Shown: in pieces, positions 27,537 through 36,397 of the stretch | Numbering within the stretch: the first letter of the stretch is position 1 | Layout: every line of letters begins with the position of its first letter | NCBI GenBank assembly: GCA_005885555.1 | Contig: VAWN01000023.1 | Coordinates: forward strand, 179,662 to 243,661 | Reading direction: 5' to 3' | Source: Actinomycetota bacterium | GTDB lineage: Bacteria; Actinomycetota; Actinomycetes; Mycobacteriales; Micromonosporaceae | DNA: 64,000 nt | Notes under the pieces: model-generated | The model's input: the letters and a program-made list of their open reading frames with translations, nothing else | The model's database searches: none | What the model was told of the DNA's origin: nothing | Translations under genes and position numbers: made by a program

Positions 27537-28450
27537 ACCCGTTCGTGCACGAGGGGTTCTTCTACGCCGATCCGGACGGCTATCTCGCCGGTACCGTGCC
27601 GTTCCTGGAGTCGGCGCTGTCCGCCGGGCAGCCGGCGCTGGTGGCGGTACCGGGGCCGAACCTGGAGCGGATCCGCGACGCGCTCGGCCCGGCGGCCGAC
27701 CGGGTGCGCTTCGCCGACATGACGGTGGCCGGGCGCAACCCGGGGCGGATCATCCCGTGGGTGCTGCACGCGTTCCTCGCCGAGCATCCGGGTACCCACC
27801 CGCACATCATCGGCGAGCCGATCTGGGCCGAGCGCACCCCGCAGGAGTACGCCGCCGCGGCCCAGCACGAGGCGCTGATCAACGCCGCGTTCGCCGGCCG
27901 GGCGGCCACCATCCGGTGCCCCTACGACACCGGCCGGCTCGGCCTGCGGGCGCTGATGGAGGCGGAGGGTACCCATCCGGTGCTGGTCCGTGACGGGCAC
28001 CGCTGGACGAGCCCGGAGTACGCCCCGTTCGACATCGTGGCCGCGCACAACCGGCCGCTGCCGTCGCCGGACGGCCCGGTCGCGTCCGCCTGCTTCGACG
28101 ACGCGGTGGCCCTGGCCGACCTGCGCGGGCTCGCCGCCGAGCAGGCGCGGCTGGCCGGACTGCCGCAGGGCCGGGTCGCCGCCCTGCAGATCGCGGTGAC
28201 GGAGCTGGCCACCAACAGCCTCGTCCACGGCGGCGGTACCGGGGTGCTGCGCCTGTGGCCGGACCGCGGCGGGCTGTCCGGCGAGGTGGCGGACCACGGC
28301 CGGCTGGCCGACCCGCTCGCCGGGCGGTTGCCACCGGCGGACGGCGCCCCGGGCGGGCGGGGTCTGCTCATCGTCAACCACCTGTGCGATCTGGTGCGCA
28401 TCCACACCGGCCCGGACGCGACCCGGATCCGGTTCCACTTCGCCACCTGA
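27533..28450 (+). CDS. MEDS-domain anti-sigma factor-like protein with GHKL ATPase domain
   Basis: 305 residues. Residues 1-185 are a second MEDS-type domain (FVHEGFFYADPDGYLAG, PHIIGEPIWAERTPQEY). Residues 200-305 are an RsbW-type ATP-binding domain: N box IAVTELATNSLVHGG, G1 VADHGRLADPLAG and G2 GGRGLLIVNHLCD. Similar actinobacterial proteins (RsbA-like) bind or phosphorylate STAS antagonists to release sigma factors. Together with the STAS-MEDS gene and the divergent ECF41 gene it suggests a stress-signalling locus. Confidence 0.88.
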   Translation: MNPFVHEGFFYADPDGYLAGTVPFLESALSAGQPALVAVPGPNLERIRDALGPAADRVRFADMTVAGRNPGRIIPWVLHAFLAEHPGTHPHIIGEPIWAERTPQEYAAAAQHEALINAAFAGRAATIRCPYDTGRLGLRALMEAEGTHPVLVRDGHRWTSPEYAPFDIVAAHNRPLPSPDGPVASACFDDAVALADLRGLAAEQARLAGLPQGRVAALQIAVTELATNSLVHGGGTGVLRLWPDRGGLSGEVADHGRLADPLAGRLPPADGAPGGRGLLIVNHLCDLVRIHTGPDATRIRFHFAT

Positions 28451-28634
28451 CCACGACCGTCCACTGTGTACCGTCATCACCCGGCCACCGTCGGTCGATG
28501 AATGCTTCCGCGTGCCGGACAGGACGGCGGCAAACGGTGTGTTTCCCCTAGGGTGGATGCGTCCTTGATGAGTGACGTCGATAATCTTCGATTGACCGAT
28601 GTGTCACCAACCAGGGGAGTAGAGCGGCGGACCT

Positions 28635-30608
28635 ATGGTCACGAGGCGGCAGGTCATTCAGGCAGGAACCGTCGGCGGTGCCGCGCTGCTGGTACCGGCG
28701 GCGTTCATCGCGCGGCAGCAGGCTTTTGCGGATCCGGTACCCGGCGGCACGCTGGACCCCACGAAGGTGCCCAAGTACGTGCTGCCGCTGTTCGTGTTGC
28801 CGGCGATGCCCGGCGGCCGGCAGGTCGGCGGCACGGACTTCCACGAGATCTCGGTGCGGCAGTTCAACCAGCGCATCCTGCCGCCCGGGTTCCGGACCAC
28901 GCCGGTGTTCGGCTACGGCCGGCTCGGCGTGTCCTCGACGTTCCACTATCCGGCATACACCATCGAGGCGCAGACCAACTGCGCGACGCGGGTCCGCTGG
29001 GTCAACGAGTTGATGACGCCCGACGGGCGCTTCCGGCCGCACCTCGTACCGGTCGACCAGACGCTGCACTGGGCCAACCCGCCCGGCGGCAACTCCGGCC
29101 GGGACATGCGACCGGAGTTCAAGTCCACCCCCGGCCCGTACCGGGGACCGGTGCCCACCGTCGTGCACCTGCACGGCGCGCACGTGTTCGAGGAGAACGA
29201 CGGCTATCCCGAGGCGTGGTACCTGCCGGCGGCGGCCAACATCCCGAGCGGCTTCGCGAAGGTCGGCACGTTCCACAACCGGTTCCGCGCCGAGGCGGCT
29301 GCGCGTAGCGGAGTCAGCTGGCCGGCCGGCAGCGCGGTGTTCACGTACCAGAACGACCAGCGCGCCACCACGATGTGGTACCACGACCACACGCTCGGCA
29401 TGACGCGCACCAACATCTACGCCGGCCTGACCGGCATGTACCTGTTGCGCGGCGGCTCGTCCGACCTGCCCGACGGAGTGCTTCCCGGTCCCGCGCCGAT
29501 GCCGGGTGACCCGCCCGGCAAGCGGTACTTCGAGTTCCCGCTCATCATCCAGGACCGCTCGTTCAACGCCGACGGCACGCTGTTCTTCCCGAAGACCCGG
29601 GGCACCTTCGGCGACACCCCGCCGGACGGACCGTTCATCCCGAAGACCGACGTGTCGCCGATCTGGAACCCGGAGTTCTTCGGCAACACCATGGTGGTCA
29701 ACGGAAACACCTGGCCGGTGCTCGCGGTGGAGCGGCGGCGGTACCGGTTCCGCCTGCTCAACGCGTGCAACGCGCGCACGCTGTTCCTGAAGATCGCCAC
29801 CGACCCGCTGGCCAAGCGGCCGGCACCCGCGGCGCTGCCGATCTGGGCCATCGGGACCGACGGCGGGTTCCTGCCGGCGCCGGTGTCGCTGCCGTCGGCG
29901 CGGCTGGGCGTGGCCGAGCGGATGGACGTCATCGTGGACTTCTCGAAGGTACCGGCCGGCACCGCGCTGTACCTCATCAACGAAGGCCCGGACGAGCCCT
30001 TCGGCGGCGGCGTCGTCGGCACCGACTTCGAGCCGGCGGATCCCGGTACCACCGGACAGGTCCTGAAGTTCGTCGTCGTGCCCGCCACGTCCACGGACCG
30101 CAGCGTGCCCCCGGACAGGTTGCGGCTACCCGCGGTGCCGCGGCTGGGCAACGCGGGCGTGACCCGCAAGCTGTCCCTCAACGAACTGGACTCCGCGGCG
30201 TTCCCGGAGGCGCCGACCGAGGGCATGCTCGGCTCCATCAACGCCGACGGCACGCCGACCCCGCTGCCGTGGATGGCGCCGGTGACCGAGAACCCGCGCA
30301 AGGGCGCCACGGAGATCTGGGAGTTCCGCAACTTCACCGAAGACGGGCACCCGATCCACGTGCACCAGGTGCAGTTCGAGGTGCTCGACCGGCGGCCGTT
30401 CGGGGGTGCGCAGAACCCGAACCAGATCGGCACCCCGCGGCCGCCGGAATCGTGGGAGACCGGGTTGAAGGACACCGTCATCGCGCTGCCCGGCGAGATC
30501 ACCCGGATCAAGGCGCGGTTCGACATCGCGGGTCGGTACGTGTGGCACTGCCATATTATCGATCATGAAGACAACGAGATGATGCGGCCGTACCAGGTGG
30601 GTACATGA
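28635..30608 (+). CDS. Multicopper oxidase, Tat-exported
   Basis: 657 residues. N-terminal MVTRRQVIQAGTVGGAAL is a twin-arginine signal, so the folded copper protein is exported. All four copper motifs are present: HLHGAHV, WYHDHTLGM, HPIHVHQ and WHCHIIDHEDNEMM, the last with the type 1 His-Cys-His and axial Met. The length and layout match the CotA/bilirubin oxidase/phenoxazinone synthase group of three-domain oxidases. It oxidises phenols, bilirubin-like pigments or metals with O2. The 184-bp gap upstream is relatively AT-rich and holds GATAAT (about 28578); AGGGGAG lies rather far (16 nt) from the ATG. Confidence 0.93.
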   Translation: MVTRRQVIQAGTVGGAALLVPAAFIARQQAFADPVPGGTLDPTKVPKYVLPLFVLPAMPGGRQVGGTDFHEISVRQFNQRILPPGFRTTPVFGYGRLGVSSTFHYPAYTIEAQTNCATRVRWVNELMTPDGRFRPHLVPVDQTLHWANPPGGNSGRDMRPEFKSTPGPYRGPVPTVVHLHGAHVFEENDGYPEAWYLPAAANIPSGFAKVGTFHNRFRAEAAARSGVSWPAGSAVFTYQNDQRATTMWYHDHTLGMTRTNIYAGLTGMYLLRGGSSDLPDGVLPGPAPMPGDPPGKRYFEFPLIIQDRSFNADGTLFFPKTRGTFGDTPPDGPFIPKTDVSPIWNPEFFGNTMVVNGNTWPVLAVERRRYRFRLLNACNARTLFLKIATDPLAKRPAPAALPIWAIGTDGGFLPAPVSLPSARLGVAERMDVIVDFSKVPAGTALYLINEGPDEPFGGGVVGTDFEPADPGTTGQVLKFVVVPATSTDRSVPPDRLRLPAVPRLGNAGVTRKLSLNELDSAAFPEAPTEGMLGSINADGTPTPLPWMAPVTENPRKGATEIWEFRNFTEDGHPIHVHQVQFEVLDRRPFGGAQNPNQIGTPRPPESWETGLKDTVIALPGEITRIKARFDIAGRYVWHCHIIDHEDNEMMRPYQVGT

Positions 30609-30638
30609 CGCAATGGAGAGGGTACGTTACAGATTCCT

Positions 30639-30652
30639 TGACATCGATGTCA
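30639..30652. promoter_or_regulatory. 14-bp perfect palindrome, possible operator
   Basis: TGACATCGATGTCA is fully self-complementary and overlaps a TTGACA (30638-30643) that resembles a -35 element; TAGACT follows at 30655-30660. It lies 31 bp after the multicopper oxidase stop and about 107 bp before the LuxR gene. An operator for the LuxR gene is the simplest reading. Confidence 0.5.
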
Positions 30653-30677
30653 TGTAGACTCTTTTCCTCGATGGCGA

Positions 30678-30712
30678 GCCTGCCGTAGGCTTCGGAATGC
30701 CCTTCCGCAGGC
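30678..30712. other. Bulged hairpin between multicopper oxidase and LuxR genes
   Basis: TTCCGCAGGC (30703-30712) pairs with GCCTGC (30678-30683) plus GGAA (30694-30697), leaving a 10-nt bulge and a 5-nt loop. It could end the oxidase transcript or control the LuxR leader. No U-run follows. Confidence 0.4.
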
Positions 30713-30758
30713 CCGAATCAGTCGGGCTGGGAGGGGTCCTGGGGATTCAGGTTGGCTG

Positions 30759-32054
30759 ATGACCGGTGCCTCGACAAGGCTGGCCGTGCAGTCGCCGCGG
30801 CGCCTGGTACGCGATGCTCTCTGCGCGTACCTGGCCGGCTGGCCAGAGTTTGCTGTCGTCGGGCAGACTGCCGAGCTCGACGCGCTCTACGCGCTGTGCG
30901 CGCTCCGGCAGCCTGACACCGTGCTCGTCGACACTGACCGGCTCGCGGTGGAGACGGTCGCTGAGCTGTCCCGGTTGCGCACCGCATTCCCGTCGGTACA
31001 GGTCGTCGTCATGTACAGCGAGTTCGGGCCGCATGCGCTGGCCGCCGCGGTACAGGCCGACATCACCGCGCTGGTACCCGGCAACCGCGGCCTGAGCGGG
31101 CTGTTGCGCGCGCTACGCGTCGGCGGCGGTACCCCGCACCGCGCCGGCCCGGACGGCCTGGCGCTCACCGAGCGGGAACTGGAGATCGTGTCGCTGCTCG
31201 GCGCCGGTCAGACGGTTCCGGAGATTGCCACCCAGCTTGAAATAAGTCCGCACACGGTGGAGAACCACAAGCGCCGTATCTACGTGAAACTAGGCGTGGG
31301 GAACCAGATACACGCAGTTTCCCGGGCGACCTCGCTCGGGCTGCTCCAGCCGGACCCGGCGAGCCAGCCGCCGCGCCGCCCGCGCGAGGAGCCGGGCCGG
31401 CCGCCGCTGGTCACCGTCCGCGGTCCGGGCGGCGGCACCCTGGACGACGTCACGACGGTACTGGTCGAGGCCGGCCTGCCGTTCGTGTTCGCCGCCACCC
31501 CGCAACTGGACGACCGCGAGCACTGGTTCCTCTGGCACCGTGGCCCCCGGCCGGTGCTGCTCATCGACCCGCAACCGGAGGACTGGACGTTCGCCGAGGC
31601 GCTGGACGGGCCGGTGACCGTGGTCTGGTCCGTCCAGCCCGACCTCGCCGACGTGGTGGACGCGTTGCTGCGCGGGGTACGCGGGCTGGTCCGGCCGGCC
31701 GACGTGCCGACCGAGCTCGCCCCGGTCATCTCGCTGGTGTCACACGGCTACGTGGCCCTGCCGGCCATGCACTTCGACGAGCTGGCCCAGACACTGGTCG
31801 GGCGGCTGGACGAGCGGCCCGGTGGGGTACCCGAACTGACCGCCCGGGAACGCGACATCCTCGACTCGATCGCGTGCGGGCACACGGTACGGCAGACGGC
31901 GCGCACGCTCGGTATCGCGGCCAAGACGGTGGAGAACACCCAGGCGCGGTTGTTCCGCAAGCTCGGAGCGCACAACCGGTCCGCCGCGCTCACCATCGCC
32001 TACCGGTTAGGTTTGGTGGCGCCGCGCGGTACCAACGGGGAGCCCGCCCACTAG
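30759..32054 (+). CDS. Tandem LuxR-type regulator: two receiver-like and two HTH domains
   Basis: 431 residues, about twice the NarL-family length. Residues 8-115 are a receiver-like domain (VLVDTD at the phosphoacceptor strand), but the conserved Lys is missing (TALVPGNRG), so phosphorylation is doubtful. Residues 130-190 are a LuxR HTH (LTERELEIVSLLGAGQTVPE, then ISPHTVENHKRRIYVKLGV). Residues 210-340 form a second, more degenerate receiver-like region, and residues 355-420 a second HTH (LTARERDILDSIACGHTVRQ, KTVENTQARLFRKLGAHNR). One protein could therefore bind paired sites. Probably arose by gene duplication and fusion. Confidence 0.88.
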   Translation: MTGASTRLAVQSPRRLVRDALCAYLAGWPEFAVVGQTAELDALYALCALRQPDTVLVDTDRLAVETVAELSRLRTAFPSVQVVVMYSEFGPHALAAAVQADITALVPGNRGLSGLLRALRVGGGTPHRAGPDGLALTERELEIVSLLGAGQTVPEIATQLEISPHTVENHKRRIYVKLGVGNQIHAVSRATSLGLLQPDPASQPPRRPREEPGRPPLVTVRGPGGGTLDDVTTVLVEAGLPFVFAATPQLDDREHWFLWHRGPRPVLLIDPQPEDWTFAEALDGPVTVVWSVQPDLADVVDALLRGVRGLVRPADVPTELAPVISLVSHGYVALPAMHFDELAQTLVGRLDERPGGVPELTARERDILDSIACGHTVRQTARTLGIAAKTVENTQARLFRKLGAHNRSAALTIAYRLGLVAPRGTNGEPAH

Positions 32055-32103
32055 GGGAGCTGTGTCCTGGCGCGGCGTGTCGTTCCCACCTTGACTCTGG
32101 AGC

Positions 32104-33333
32104 ATGACATTGGTGTCGGTCGATTCTGCGCGCCGCACCGAGCCGCGCGTCCGCCCCGAGCCGCGCGCAGACGTCGTCGCGCCGCTGGCGGAGGCCTTGG
32201 CGCCGCTGGCGGAGGCCTTCGCGCTGCTGGCTGAGCTGGGCCGGGTGGCGTGGGTACCCGACCGGCCGGCCGCCGCCCCCGTACCCCCGCCGGACGTGCA
32301 GTTCGACCTCACCCCGCATGTGCCACCGTCGCGGCTCATCGACGGGATCCGGATCCGGTTCGGGCCGGTGCACACCGTGTTCGCCACCGCGGTCCTGGAG
32401 CGCACCCCGACCCGCGAGGACCAGCAGCGCCTCGCCGACGCCCTGGCCACCGTCGAGGCGGCGTACCCGTGGCGGCCCGGCGGCCTCTTCCTGCACGTCG
32501 CCTACGGGCTGCCGTACTTCCGCCGGCTGCCGCGCGGCCTGTTCGACCTGTACGTGCCGCGGCGCCTCGCCGACACCAGGCGCTTCGTGCTCGCCGAGGC
32601 ACAGCCCGCCACGGCGGACACCCGGGTACTCGTCGAGACCAACGAACTGCTGCTCACCCTGCGCAGCGACGTACCCGACCACCTCGCCGACGTGCTGGCC
32701 TGGTTCACCGGCAGCGACCGCCTCGCCGGGTACCCGGTGGACTCGCCGCGGCTGCCGGTGCGCTTCACCTCCGGCCGGGTGGCGTTCACCCAGCCCGGGT
32801 TACCGGCGGCGCTCGCGGTGCGGCACGGGCTGCGCTACGCCGAGCGGCTCAACCCGCGCTCGCCGACCTGGATGGGGCTGCTGGACAACCAGCCCGAGCC
32901 GGGTACCACGGCACCGGCGGTCACCTTCCGGCGCGCCGCGACCACCGCACAGGCCGGCGACTACTTCGACGAGGGTGCGGTACAGCACCTCGCGCACACG
33001 CTGCTCGACCTGCCCGCGTTCTACGAGGACGCCGGGTTCACCGAGCGGGTGCGGTGCCTGTTCCGCGACGTGCCGGTACCCCGGGCGCCCGGTGCGGTAC
33101 CGCTGCACGAGCGCATCGACGGACCGGGCCTGGACGCGATGGACGTACCCGGCGGCGCGGTCGCGCCCAAACTGCATTTCGCCGTGTTCGTCCCCGACGC
33201 CGACCACTTCGTCGCCCTGCGCCGCGACCACCCGCCGGCCGACCTGGAGCGCTTCCTGACCGCCACCCGCCGGCAGAACTTCCTCGTACCGCCCCGCCGG
33301 CACCGCGCCTTCCCACTGCTGGAGCTGGCCTAA
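32104..33333 (+). CDS. Unknown protein, possibly with a DyP-peroxidase-like fold
   Basis: 409 residues, cytoplasmic (no signal or membrane helix). Not firmly recognised. The order of blocks recalls dye-decolorizing peroxidases: a ferredoxin-like N-terminal half (FDLTPHVPPSRLIDGIRIRF, then FLHVAYGLPYFRRL), PTWMGLLDNQPEP where DyP enzymes have a GFKDGTxNP-type loop, and a C-terminal LERFLTATRRQNFLVPPRRH block. The exact DyP catalytic GXXDG is not intact. The Rieske oxygenase gene begins 9 bp after its stop, so the two may act together. GACTCT lies 5 nt before the ATG. Confidence 0.8.
   Translation: MTLVSVDSARRTEPRVRPEPRADVVAPLAEALAPLAEAFALLAELGRVAWVPDRPAAAPVPPPDVQFDLTPHVPPSRLIDGIRIRFGPVHTVFATAVLERTPTREDQQRLADALATVEAAYPWRPGGLFLHVAYGLPYFRRLPRGLFDLYVPRRLADTRRFVLAEAQPATADTRVLVETNELLLTLRSDVPDHLADVLAWFTGSDRLAGYPVDSPRLPVRFTSGRVAFTQPGLPAALAVRHGLRYAERLNPRSPTWMGLLDNQPEPGTTAPAVTFRRAATTAQAGDYFDEGAVQHLAHTLLDLPAFYEDAGFTERVRCLFRDVPVPRAPGAVPLHERIDGPGLDAMDVPGGAVAPKLHFAVFVPDADHFVALRRDHPPADLERFLTATRRQNFLVPPRRHRAFPLLELA
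32179..32238 (+). repeat. 21-bp coding tandem repeat in the DyP-like gene
   Basis: GCGCCGCTGGCGGAGGCCTT plus one base is repeated at 32179-32199 and 32200-32220, with a diverged partial third copy (32221-32238). It encodes an Ala/Leu/Glu heptad-like helix (APLAEAL, APLAEAF, ALLAEL) near residue 30. Confidence 0.8.
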
Positions 33334-33345
33334 GCTGGCCGCATG
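33331..33345 (+). promoter_or_regulatory. Putative leaderless promoter of the Rieske oxygenase gene
   Basis: TAAGCT (33331-33336), whose TAA is the stop codon of the upstream gene, ends 6 nt before ATG 33343; there is no ribosome-binding site. Confidence 0.4.
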
Positions 33346-34512
33346 CCGCCACCCCTGCCGGCAGCCGACCTGGCCGCCGCCCTCGCCCCCTTCGGCACCT
33401 CGCGGATGCTGCCCGGCGCGGCGTACACGTCGCCGGAGGTGCTGGCCTGGGAACGGCGGCACCTGTTCGCCGCCGCGTGGACGTGCCTGGGCCGCCGCGA
33501 CGACCTGCTCGCCCATGGGACGACCCAGCGCGGCGTCACCGCGGGAGACGTGGGCGTGCTGCTGACGGCCGCGGGGCAACGGTTGCGCGGGTTCGCGAAC
33601 GTGTGCCGGCACCGTGGTCACGAGCTGCTGCCCGACGGGGGTACCGCGACCAGAGGCGCCATCGTCTGCCCGTACCACGGCTGGTCCTACCGCCTCGACG
33701 GTGCCCTCGCCGCGGCACCCCGGATGCCGACCGACCTGGACGCGTCCGACCACGGCCTGGTCGAGGTACCCGTCGAGGTCTGGCAGGGCTGGGTCTTCGT
33801 CAACGCCACCGGCACCGCGCCGCCGCTGCCCGCCTACCTCGGCGGCCTCGCCGGTCTGGTCGAGCCGTACCACCCCGCCTCGCTGGTCCACGGCGCCCGG
33901 CACACCTACGAGATCGCGGCGAACTGGAAGGTCGTCGTCGAGAACTACCACGAGTGCTACCACTGCCCGCTGATCCATCCGGAGCTGTGCAAGGTGTCCC
34001 CGCCCAACTCCGGCGACAACTGGAACCTGCCCGGCGCCTGGGTCGGCGGCGCGATGGACCTGCGCGAGCATGCCGAGACGATGTCGCTGTCGGGCGCCTG
34101 CGCGGGACGGTTCATCGACGGTGCGCCGCGCGGCACCGTCCGCTACCTCGGGCTGTTGCCGAACCTGCTCATCTCCGCGCATCCGGACTACGTGATGACG
34201 CACCGCCTGGAACCCGTCGCGCCGGGCCGCACCCGGATCGAGTGCGACTGGTACTTCCCCGACGGGGTAACGGATCCGGCGTACGCGGTGGAGTTCTGGG
34301 ACATCACGAACCGGGAGGACTGGGCCGCCTGCGAGTCGGTACAGCGGGGGTTGTCCTCGCCGCACTTCCGCCCCGGTCCGCTCGCGCCCGGCGAGGACGC
34401 GGTGTACCAGTGGGTGACGCTGGTCGCCCGGATGTACCTCGACCCCGCTGTCGCCTTACGTCAAGCGACCGAGAATCCACCGTCCACGAAAATCGTCTGG
34501 CCGGTGATGTAG
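33343..34512 (+). CDS. Rieske non-haem iron oxygenase, large subunit
   Basis: 389 residues. The Rieske 2Fe-2S motif is CRHRGHEL...CPYHGWSY (about residues 88-110). The mononuclear iron motif is ENYHECYHCPLIHPE (about 205-220), with the bridging Asp/Asn region intact. Such oxygenases demethylate or hydroxylate aromatic acids, quaternary amines or choline-like substrates; the short form without a beta subunit suggests a ring-hydroxylating or carnitine/choline-type single-subunit oxygenase. The reductase partner is not adjacent. Its end overlaps the convergent SDR gene by 52 bp. Confidence 0.93.
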   Translation: MPPPLPAADLAAALAPFGTSRMLPGAAYTSPEVLAWERRHLFAAAWTCLGRRDDLLAHGTTQRGVTAGDVGVLLTAAGQRLRGFANVCRHRGHELLPDGGTATRGAIVCPYHGWSYRLDGALAAAPRMPTDLDASDHGLVEVPVEVWQGWVFVNATGTAPPLPAYLGGLAGLVEPYHPASLVHGARHTYEIAANWKVVVENYHECYHCPLIHPELCKVSPPNSGDNWNLPGAWVGGAMDLREHAETMSLSGACAGRFIDGAPRGTVRYLGLLPNLLISAHPDYVMTHRLEPVAPGRTRIECDWYFPDGVTDPAYAVEFWDITNREDWAACESVQRGLSSPHFRPGPLAPGEDAVYQWVTLVARMYLDPAVALRQATENPPSTKIVWPVM

Positions 34513-35222
34513 TCCGCCGCGCGGCTGGCGAGGAACACCGCCACGCCGGTGAAGTCGGCGACCTCGCTGGTGCGGCCGACCATGGTGCGGCCGGCGAGCT
34601 GCGCCCAGCGGTGCGGATCGGCGGCCAGCGCACTGGTCATCGGGGTGCGCACGATGCCCGGCGCGATCGCGTTGACGCAGACGCCGTGCGCCGACCACGC
34701 CTCGGCCTGTGACCTTGTCAGGCCGGCCAGTCCGGCCTTGGCCGCACCGTAGGCGCCGCTGTTGCCGTACGCCCGGACCGCCTGCTGCGACAGGAGGTGG
34801 ATGATGCGACCCCAGCCACGCGCCGCCATCGCCGGGCCGAAGCGCTGGCCGAGCAGGAACGGCGCGGTGAGGTTCACCGCGATCGTCTCGTCCCACTGCG
34901 CCGTGGTCAGCTCGGGCAGCGGCGGGCGGATGTTGACGGCGGCGGAGTTGACGAGGATGTCGGGCTCGGGTACCGCCTCGGCCAGCCGGGCCACCGCGGA
35001 CCGGTCGCCGAGGTCGGCGGCGGCCCACTCGGCGGTGCCGCCGGCCCGCTGGATGCCCTCCGCCGCCTCGCGCAGCCGGTCGGCGTCGCGCCCGGCGAGC
35101 ACGACGCGGGCACCGGCTCGGGCCAGCCCTTCAGCGATCTCCCGGCCGATCCCGGAGCTGGCGCCGGTGACCAGGGCGGTGCGGCCGGACAGGCCGAACA
35201 GGTCGATCAGGAAGTCGCGCAC
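34461..35222 (-). CDS. Short-chain dehydrogenase (gluconate 5-dehydrogenase-like)
   Basis: 253 residues from GTG 35222. TGASSGIG, catalytic Ser in LLSQQ, and YGAAKAG are present, and the end TGQTIFVDGGFSVA is standard for classical SDRs. The opening FGLSGRTALVTGASSGIG resembles gluconate 5-dehydrogenase / IdnO. Convergent overlap with the Rieske gene; the two need not be functionally linked. Confidence 0.92.
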   Translation of the reverse strand: MRDFLIDLFGLSGRTALVTGASSGIGREIAEGLARAGARVVLAGRDADRLREAAEGIQRAGGTAEWAAADLGDRSAVARLAEAVPEPDILVNSAAVNIRPPLPELTTAQWDETIAVNLTAPFLLGQRFGPAMAARGWGRIIHLLSQQAVRAYGNSGAYGAAKAGLAGLTRSQAEAWSAHGVCVNAIAPGIVRTPMTSALAADPHRWAQLAGRTMVGRTSEVADFTGVAVFLASRAADYITGQTIFVDGGFSVA

Positions 35223-35234
35223 CGGACCACTGTG
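35220..35234 (-). promoter_or_regulatory. Possible leaderless promoter of the SDR gene
   Basis: On the minus strand CACAGT (35234-35229) ends 6 nt before GTG 35222. The match to TANNNT is partial. Confidence 0.25.
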
Positions 35235-35315
35235 CCATTCATGAGACGCACGGTGTGGTCCGGAACGCGGTGGGTAGCTCCGTCCTGGAGGAACCCAACC
35301 CCGACGGAGGTCATC

Positions 35316-36002
35316 GTGGACGAGGTGCAGAGCGGGGCGCGCGCCCCGGACCAACCCGGCCCGGTCCGGCAGACCGCCGGCCAGGCCACCGAGGCGGCCG
35401 GCCAGGCCGCCCGCAACGTGACGCAGACGGCCAGGGAGCAGACCCGCCAGGTCAGCGGCGAGGTGGCCGCCCAGGCGCGCGGCGTCGCGGCGGACGTCCG
35501 GGACAGTGTCACGAGTCAGGCGCACGCGCAGAACGACCGGCTCGTCGAGAGCATCCGCCGGCTCGCCGACGAGCTCGACGAGATGGCCTACGACCGCAAG
35601 GACTCGCCGGCCCGTACCGTGGTGTCCCGGGTCGCGCACAGCAGCCGCCAGCTCGCCGACCACCTGGCCGACCGCGGACCCGAAGGGGTACTGGCGGAGG
35701 TGCAGGACTTCGCCCGGCGCCGCCCCGGTACCTTCCTGATGTCCGCCGCGGTCGCCGGGTTCGTGGTCGGCCGGCTCGGCAAGGGCGTGCTGAACGCCAC
35801 CGGACCGGATCGCGCGCGGGCCGCCGGCACCGGATACGCCGGCGGATCGACCGAGTACCTCGCGACCGGCACCGGCACGCCGGTACCCGTGACCGAGCAG
35901 GTACCCGCGACGCCGCCCGCACCGGTGACACCGCCGGCACCGGTGACACCGCCGAACCCGTGGCAGCCGCCTCCCACGCCACCCTCGGCGGTGCCGCAAT
36001 GA
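35316..36002 (+). CDS. Amphipathic helical membrane-associated protein, first gene of a stress-type operon
   Basis: 228 residues from GTG 35316, with GGAGG 5 nt upstream. The first 90 residues are Ala/Gln/Thr-rich helical repeats (QTAGQATEAAGQAARNVTQT) like LEA/YtxH-type proteins. A hydrophobic helix is at about 137-155 (FLMSAAVAGFVVGRL), and the tail is a P/T/V-rich extracytoplasmic or cytoplasmic stalk. Its stop overlaps the next ATG. Function unknown; operon partners (DUF1469 and DUF3618) are general envelope-stress proteins. Confidence 0.85.
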   Translation: MDEVQSGARAPDQPGPVRQTAGQATEAAGQAARNVTQTAREQTRQVSGEVAAQARGVAADVRDSVTSQAHAQNDRLVESIRRLADELDEMAYDRKDSPARTVVSRVAHSSRQLADHLADRGPEGVLAEVQDFARRRPGTFLMSAAVAGFVVGRLGKGVLNATGPDRARAAGTGYAGGSTEYLATGTGTPVPVTEQVPATPPAPVTPPAPVTPPNPWQPPPTPPSAVPQ

Positions 36003-36397
36003 CCGCCGCGCAACAGCCGCAGGAATCCTCCGTCGGCCAGCTCATCAGCGAGATCAGCGACGACCTGTCGACGCTGTTCCGCCAGGAGATCGAACTGGCC
36101 AAGGCCGAGGTGCGCCAGGAGGCGCGCAAGGCCAGCCGGGCGGCCGGGATGCTCGGCGCGGCCGGCTTCGCCGGGTACATGGTGGCGCTGCTGCTCACCC
36201 TCGCCGTCGTGGCCGGGCTGAGCAACGTCATGGATCCGGGCTGGGCCGCCCTCCTCGTCGCCGTGGTGTGGGCGGTCGCCGGCGCGGTGCTGTACGTGAC
36301 CGGGCGCCAGCGGCTGCGCGCGGTCTCCCCGGTACCGCGGCAGACCGTCGAGACGCTGAAGGAGGACGCGCAATGGCTGAAGAACCCGACCGGATAA
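35999..36397 (+). CDS. Phage-holin-like (DUF1469/YqjE) membrane protein
   Basis: 132 residues. The cytoplasmic helix SVGQLISEISDDLSTLFRQE, then two membrane helices (about 53-78 and 83-103), match the Phage_holin_3_6/YqjE family. Not a phage gene here; the family sits in this three-gene set in many actinomycetes. ATG overlaps the previous stop (ATGA), and the next gene starts 25 bp before its end. Confidence 0.9.
   Translation: MTAAQQPQESSVGQLISEISDDLSTLFRQEIELAKAEVRQEARKASRAAGMLGAAGFAGYMVALLLTLAVVAGLSNVMDPGWAALLVAVVWAVAGAVLYVTGRQRLRAVSPVPRQTVETLKEDAQWLKNPTG

Noticed and set aside
28635-30608. Foreign origin of the multicopper oxidase gene
   Set aside because: GGTACC is also frequent there (7 in 2 kb by eye) and the codon style matches the neighbours.
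30638-30660. Standard promoter TTGACA/TAGACT
   Set aside because: The spacing is only 11 bp, too short for a housekeeping promoter; kept as a palindrome only.
35999-36397. Phage holin
   Set aside because: The DUF1469/YqjE family is a bacterial membrane protein family and sits in a stress operon here; no phage neighbours.
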